Shown piece after piece: positions 6,204 through 8,586 of a stretch of DNA of 8,586 nucleotides. Position 1 is the first letter of the stretch, and each line of letters opens with the position of its first letter. The position numbers were made by a program, and so were the translations under genes. The notes under the pieces are model-generated. The model was given only the letters and a program-made list of their open reading frames with translations. It was not told where the DNA came from and did no database searches. The stretch is taken from assembly GCA_022865365.1 (NCBI GenBank), contig JALHSW010000276.1:1-8586 (forward strand), written 5' to 3'. The stretch comes from Acidimicrobiia bacterium. GTDB taxonomy: Bacteria > Actinomycetota > Acidimicrobiia > IMCC26256 > PALSA-555.

Positions 6204-6881
6204 ATGTACCAAAAGATCATCGTCGCCCTCGTGGCGGTTGCCGCAGTGTCCGTCGGGCTCGTAGCCCCCGTGGCGGGCGCATCGGCGCCGACCAAGGCGA
6301 ACCCCCAGAAGGTCTGTCAGGCGGTCGCTTCGCAGCCCGACAGTCCGAAGCAGGAGCTCAAGGCGATCCGCTTGGCCCAGTCCGGGAATGTGGCCGCGCT
6401 CAAGCAGGCGCTCGTGGCGATGGAGCGGGCGGCCCAGAAGGCGGTCAAGACCGGAAAGTCGGCACCGACCGAGACGAAGGCCTACAACGCGAATCTCGGA
6501 AAGGTCTTCGCGTTCGCGTACGAGGAGTGCGCCGACCAGCAGGTCGAGGTGACGGCAACGGACACCTCGTGCGACGGTTTCCCGGCGACGCTCGACACGG
6601 GCACATTCGGCGTCAAGATCACGAATCAAGGCGCAAATGATCAGTTCTTCGGTGTCCTGACGGTCGCCGATGATGACTCGCGCAGTCCGCAGGAGATCGT
6701 GGACGCGCTCTACGCCACGCCGGACGGCCAGGATCCCGAGGGCATCTCGTTCGTGACCGGAGCCGACGCGCCGAAGGGCGCGAGCGGCTTCGCGTTCGGC
6801 ACGCTCGAGGCAGGGCGCCACGTCTTCGTCTGTGGCAGCGAGACCGCGGCAATCGGGAGCGGCGAGTTCACGGTCGCCTGA
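6204..6881 (+). CDS. Secreted protein of unknown function with C-terminal cupredoxin-like beta domain
   Basis: 225 residues. ATG at 6204 is chosen over a GTG at 6147 because it begins a clean Sec signal peptide: a short Lys-containing start, a hydrophobic run at residues 5-21 and an AGA cleavage site near 24-26. GGAAGGGA sits 9 bases upstream. The mature protein seems to have two parts. Residues about 33-112 are Ala/Lys-rich and probably helical. Residues about 113-225 resemble the beta-sandwich 'GTFxVxxTNxG ... LxxGxHxFxCG ... GxFTV' layout of cupredoxin-like proteins. The His and Met copper ligands usual there are not apparent, so metal binding is unlikely. Four cysteines (38, 109, 123, 210) could form two disulfides, one per domain. 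I do not recognise a named family. It is monocistronic, with a terminator downstream. Confidence 0.75.
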   Translation: MYQKIIVALVAVAAVSVGLVAPVAGASAPTKANPQKVCQAVASQPDSPKQELKAIRLAQSGNVAALKQALVAMERAAQKAVKTGKSAPTETKAYNANLGKVFAFAYEECADQQVEVTATDTSCDGFPATLDTGTFGVKITNQGANDQFFGVLTVADDDSRSPQEIVDALYATPDGQDPEGISFVTGADAPKGASGFAFGTLEAGRHVFVCGSETAAIGSGEFTVA

Positions 6882-6931
6882 TCATCTTGATCTGACCAGC
6901 TTGATCTGATCGGGCACATCTGATCGGACGG
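6876..6931 (+). repeat. Four imperfect 14-bp tandem units
   Basis: Consecutive units start at 6876, 6890, 6904 and 6918. They read GCCTGATCATCTTG, ATCTGACCAGCTTG, ATCTGATCGGGCAC and ATCTGATCGGACGG. All four share a CTGAYC core in register. The first unit contains the stop codon of the secreted-protein gene; the rest lie between that stop and the terminator hairpin. Possibly a slippage product or a set of binding sites; no function is evident. Confidence 0.55.
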
Positions 6932-6949
6932 CAAGAGTCGAACACGGAT

Positions 6950-6985
6950 CGGGCCGGGACATGAGTCCCGGCCCGTCTCCGTTTT
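6950..6985 (+). terminator. Intrinsic terminator after the secreted-protein gene
   Basis: A perfect 11-bp GC-rich stem (6950-6960 with 6965-6975) closes a four-base ATGA loop and is followed by TCTCCGTTTT. It is the strongest hairpin seen in the window. It lies 68 bases after the stop of the secreted-protein gene and 49 bases before the end of the opposing MaoC-like gene, so it may stop transcripts from both sides. The T-run supports the plus direction. Confidence 0.8.
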
Positions 6986-7034
6986 CCGACATCGTCAGCG
7001 GTCCGCTGGCTCGGTCGGCGACGCAGTCCATCGG

Positions 7035-7490
7035 TCAGGCCTCGGGCGGACGGACGTTGATCGCGAGGGTGAAGATCGCCTTGCACACCGGCTCGCCGGT
7101 GCTGGCGTCCTTCCAGTCGGTCTCGGTCACGTAGAACTCGAGCTTGCCGCCGCTCGACTTCTCCTTCTCGTACACATCGCTGATCGTGCCCGTGCCCTCG
7201 AGCACGTCGCCGACCTTGGGCCAGCGGTAGTACTCGAAGGCCTGCTCACCGTGCAGGATCGCGCGTCCCGGGCCGCGGAGCTTCTCGATCGGAAGCCCGG
7301 CGGCTCCGCCGGTACCCATCGAGCCCCAGTACGACATGACGAACGGGAAGGTGGGCGGCACGGGGGCCGCCTCGCCGGCGTACACGTCGTCGTCGTCCAT
7401 CAGCGCTTCGGCGAACACGCGAACGGGGCCCCGCTCGATGACGACGGTCTGGGTGCCGGTGCTCTGGCCCTTGAGGTCTGTGAGTGCCAT
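7035..7490 (-). CDS. MaoC-like / FAS1-type hot-dog dehydratase N-domain protein
   Basis: 151 residues, the size of a single hot-dog subunit. The run LHGEQAFEYYRWPKVGDVLEGTGTI (residues about 79-103) followed by a GGKLEFYVTETDW strand and an AIFTLAINVRP end is typical of the N-terminal MaoC dehydratase domain (PF13452-type). It resembles HadA/HadC-like subunits that hydrate or dehydrate enoyl-/3-hydroxyacyl thioesters. In that family the catalytic Asp-His pair sits on the other hot-dog domain or subunit, and no partner is encoded in this window. ATG at 7488-7490 has a strong AGGAG (top-strand CTCCT, 7497-7501) 6 bases upstream. It starts 30 bp after the CoA synthetase gene on the same strand, so it is co-transcribed with it and likely acts on the same acyl-CoA pathway. 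Confidence 0.82.
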   Translation of the reverse strand: MALTDLKGQSTGTQTVVIERGPVRVFAEALMDDDDVYAGEAAPVPPTFPFVMSYWGSMGTGGAAGLPIEKLRGPGRAILHGEQAFEYYRWPKVGDVLEGTGTISDVYEKEKSSGGKLEFYVTETDWKDASTGEPVCKAIFTLAINVRPPEA

Positions 7491-7520
7491 GCGTTGCTCC
7501 TGTTCGAGTCTCGTGCTTGG

Positions 7521-8586
7521 TCAGGGGGCGGCCGGTTGCCGGAGATGGTGCTTCATCACCTTGCCGGTGGCGTTGCGAGGCAGCTCGTCGACGAAGTGGA
7601 GGTGGCGAGGGCGCTTGTAATCGGCGAGCCGGTCAGCGCAGAACAGGGTGAGCTCACCGGCATCGAGGGCGGTGCCGGCGCGCAGCACGATCCATGCCGC
7701 GACATCCTCCCCGAGCACCGGGTGCTCCACCCCGGCGACCGCAGCCTCCTGCACGTTGGGATGCTCGAGCAGGACGGCTTCGACGTCGGTGGCGTAGATG
7801 TTGTTGCCGCCGCGGATGATCATGTCCTTCATACGGCCGCAGATGTACAGGTAGCCGTCGTCGTCGAGGTACGCGAGGTCGCCGGTGTGCAGCCACCCGT
7901 CCTCGGTCCATGTGCTCGCAGTCGCGGCATCGTCCTTGTAGTACTCGCGCTGCTTGCCCGGCATGCGCATGAGGAGCTCGCCGACGTCGTTCGCGGGCAC
8001 CTCGCTGCTGTCGTCGTCGACGATCCTGATCTCCATCGGCCCGACGGGCCTGCCGACCGAACCCACCCGTCGCGCGATCTCTTCCTTGGGCATGATGATG
8101 TACGCGGGTCCGGCTTCACTCATCCCGAACGAGTTGCCGACGCTCGCACCGGGGAGGCGCTCGATCAGCGTGCGGTGTGTATGTGGTGCGATCGGCGCGC
8201 TGCCGATCGAGACCTGCACGAGGCTCGCGAGGTTCGCGGCCTCGAACTCGGGGTGCGCGACCAGCAGCTCGGCGAACGAGGGAACGAGCATCGTGTGGGT
8301 CGGGCGCTCCTCCTCGACGAAGGCGAGCCAGCGACCGGCGTCGAACTTGGGCTGGTAGTACGCGGTCAGTCCCATCTTCATCGGGTTGTAGATGAACGCG
8401 ATGCCCGCGAACGTGAACATCGGCGCGCCGTGGAGCCAGCCGCCGCCCGTCCAGCACGGCTCGTTGTTCGGGATCATCGCGACGTTGTCGTGACGCACGG
8501 CGATGCCCTTGGGGAGCCCCGTGGTCCCCGACGTGTACATGATGTCGGCGAGGTCGGTGAGCGCGACCGGCACCTGGAAGTCCGAC
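7521..8586 (-). CDS. Acyl-CoA synthetase, AMP-forming (5' truncated by window edge)
   Basis: 354 residues are visible; the frame continues past the window's right edge, so a GTG at 8573 is not the real start. The reaction activates a carboxylic acid with ATP and CoA to acyl-CoA via an acyl-adenylate. All key ANL motifs are intact. The phosphate loop YTSGTTGLPKG is at 8505-8537. FGMSEAGP follows in the adenine-binding region, then GWLHTGD, the hinge CGRMKDMIIRGGNNIY, and the C-terminal LPRNATGK with the adenylation lysine at 7560-7562. This is a useful contrast to the degenerate ligase at 4035-5582. It is followed by the MaoC-like gene in one operon, which suggests activation followed by hydration or dehydration of the acyl chain. 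Whether the substrate is a fatty, aromatic or steroid-derived acid cannot be told. Confidence 0.9.
   Translation of the reverse strand, partial: SDFQVPVALTDLADIMYTSGTTGLPKGIAVRHDNVAMIPNNEPCWTGGGWLHGAPMFTFAGIAFIYNPMKMGLTAYYQPKFDAGRWLAFVEEERPTHTMLVPSFAELLVAHPEFEAANLASLVQVSIGSAPIAPHTHRTLIERLPGASVGNSFGMSEAGPAYIIMPKEEIARRVGSVGRPVGPMEIRIVDDDSSEVPANDVGELLMRMPGKQREYYKDDAATASTWTEDGWLHTGDLAYLDDDGYLYICGRMKDMIIRGGNNIYATDVEAVLLEHPNVQEAAVAGVEHPVLGEDVAAWIVLRAGTALDAGELTLFCADRLADYKRPRHLHFVDELPRNATGKVMKHHLRQPAAP

Noticed and set aside
8571..8573. GTG at 8573 as start of the right-hand acyl-CoA synthetase
   Set aside because: The frame is open to the window edge, and this position is immediately before the phosphate loop. 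A real synthetase needs roughly 150 more N-terminal residues.

Overview
This is a GC-rich window with GTG starts, tightly packed genes, an F420-type luciferase-like oxidoreductase and a DUF2889 protein. Together these point to an actinobacterium. I lean towards Acidimicrobiia or a Mycobacteriales-like relative on general resemblance only; no marker gene is present to settle it. There are no rRNA or tRNA genes, CRISPR arrays, transposases or integrases.

Layout. (1) Positions 1-713 (+) hold the 3' part of a class II aldolase/adducin-family gene, cut by the window edge. (2) 732-1529 (-) is a classical short-chain dehydrogenase/reductase (SDR), convergent with the aldolase. (3) A 58-bp divergent region follows, with a near-perfect 18-bp palindrome and a probable leaderless promoter. 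(4) 1588-3233 (+) is a two-gene operon, SDR then F420-dependent LLM-class oxidoreductase, joined by an ATGA overlap. (5) 3256-6052 (-) is a three-gene operon read right to left: VOC/glyoxalase-fold protein, non-canonical acyl-CoA-synthetase-like protein, and DUF2889 protein; the last two are joined by an ATGA overlap. (6) A 151-bp divergent region carries a second copy of the palindrome. (7) 6204-6881 (+) is a secreted protein of unknown function, followed by a 14-bp tandem repeat and a strong intrinsic terminator. (8) 7035-8586 (-) is an operon of a canonical acyl-CoA synthetase (cut by the window edge) and a MaoC-like hot-dog protein.

How it may fit together. The content (CoA ligases, a hydratase-like protein, SDRs, an F420-linked oxidoreductase, a VOC protein and an aldolase-fold protein) looks like catabolism of a lipid, terpenoid, steroid-like or aromatic acid through CoA thioesters. 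The substrate cannot be read from sequence. The strongest unexplained signal is a shared operator-like sequence: TCCTGACR, four free bases, then CGTCAGGTG. It occurs at 1548-1568 and 6062-6082, at the heads of the SDR / SDR-LLM pair and of the VOC-ligase-DUF2889 operon. This suggests one repressor, not encoded here, controls both. The second notable signal is the middle ligase (4035-5582). It keeps the ANL fold but has lost the usual phosphate-loop residues and the C-terminal catalytic lysine, and it is translationally coupled to a DUF2889 protein.
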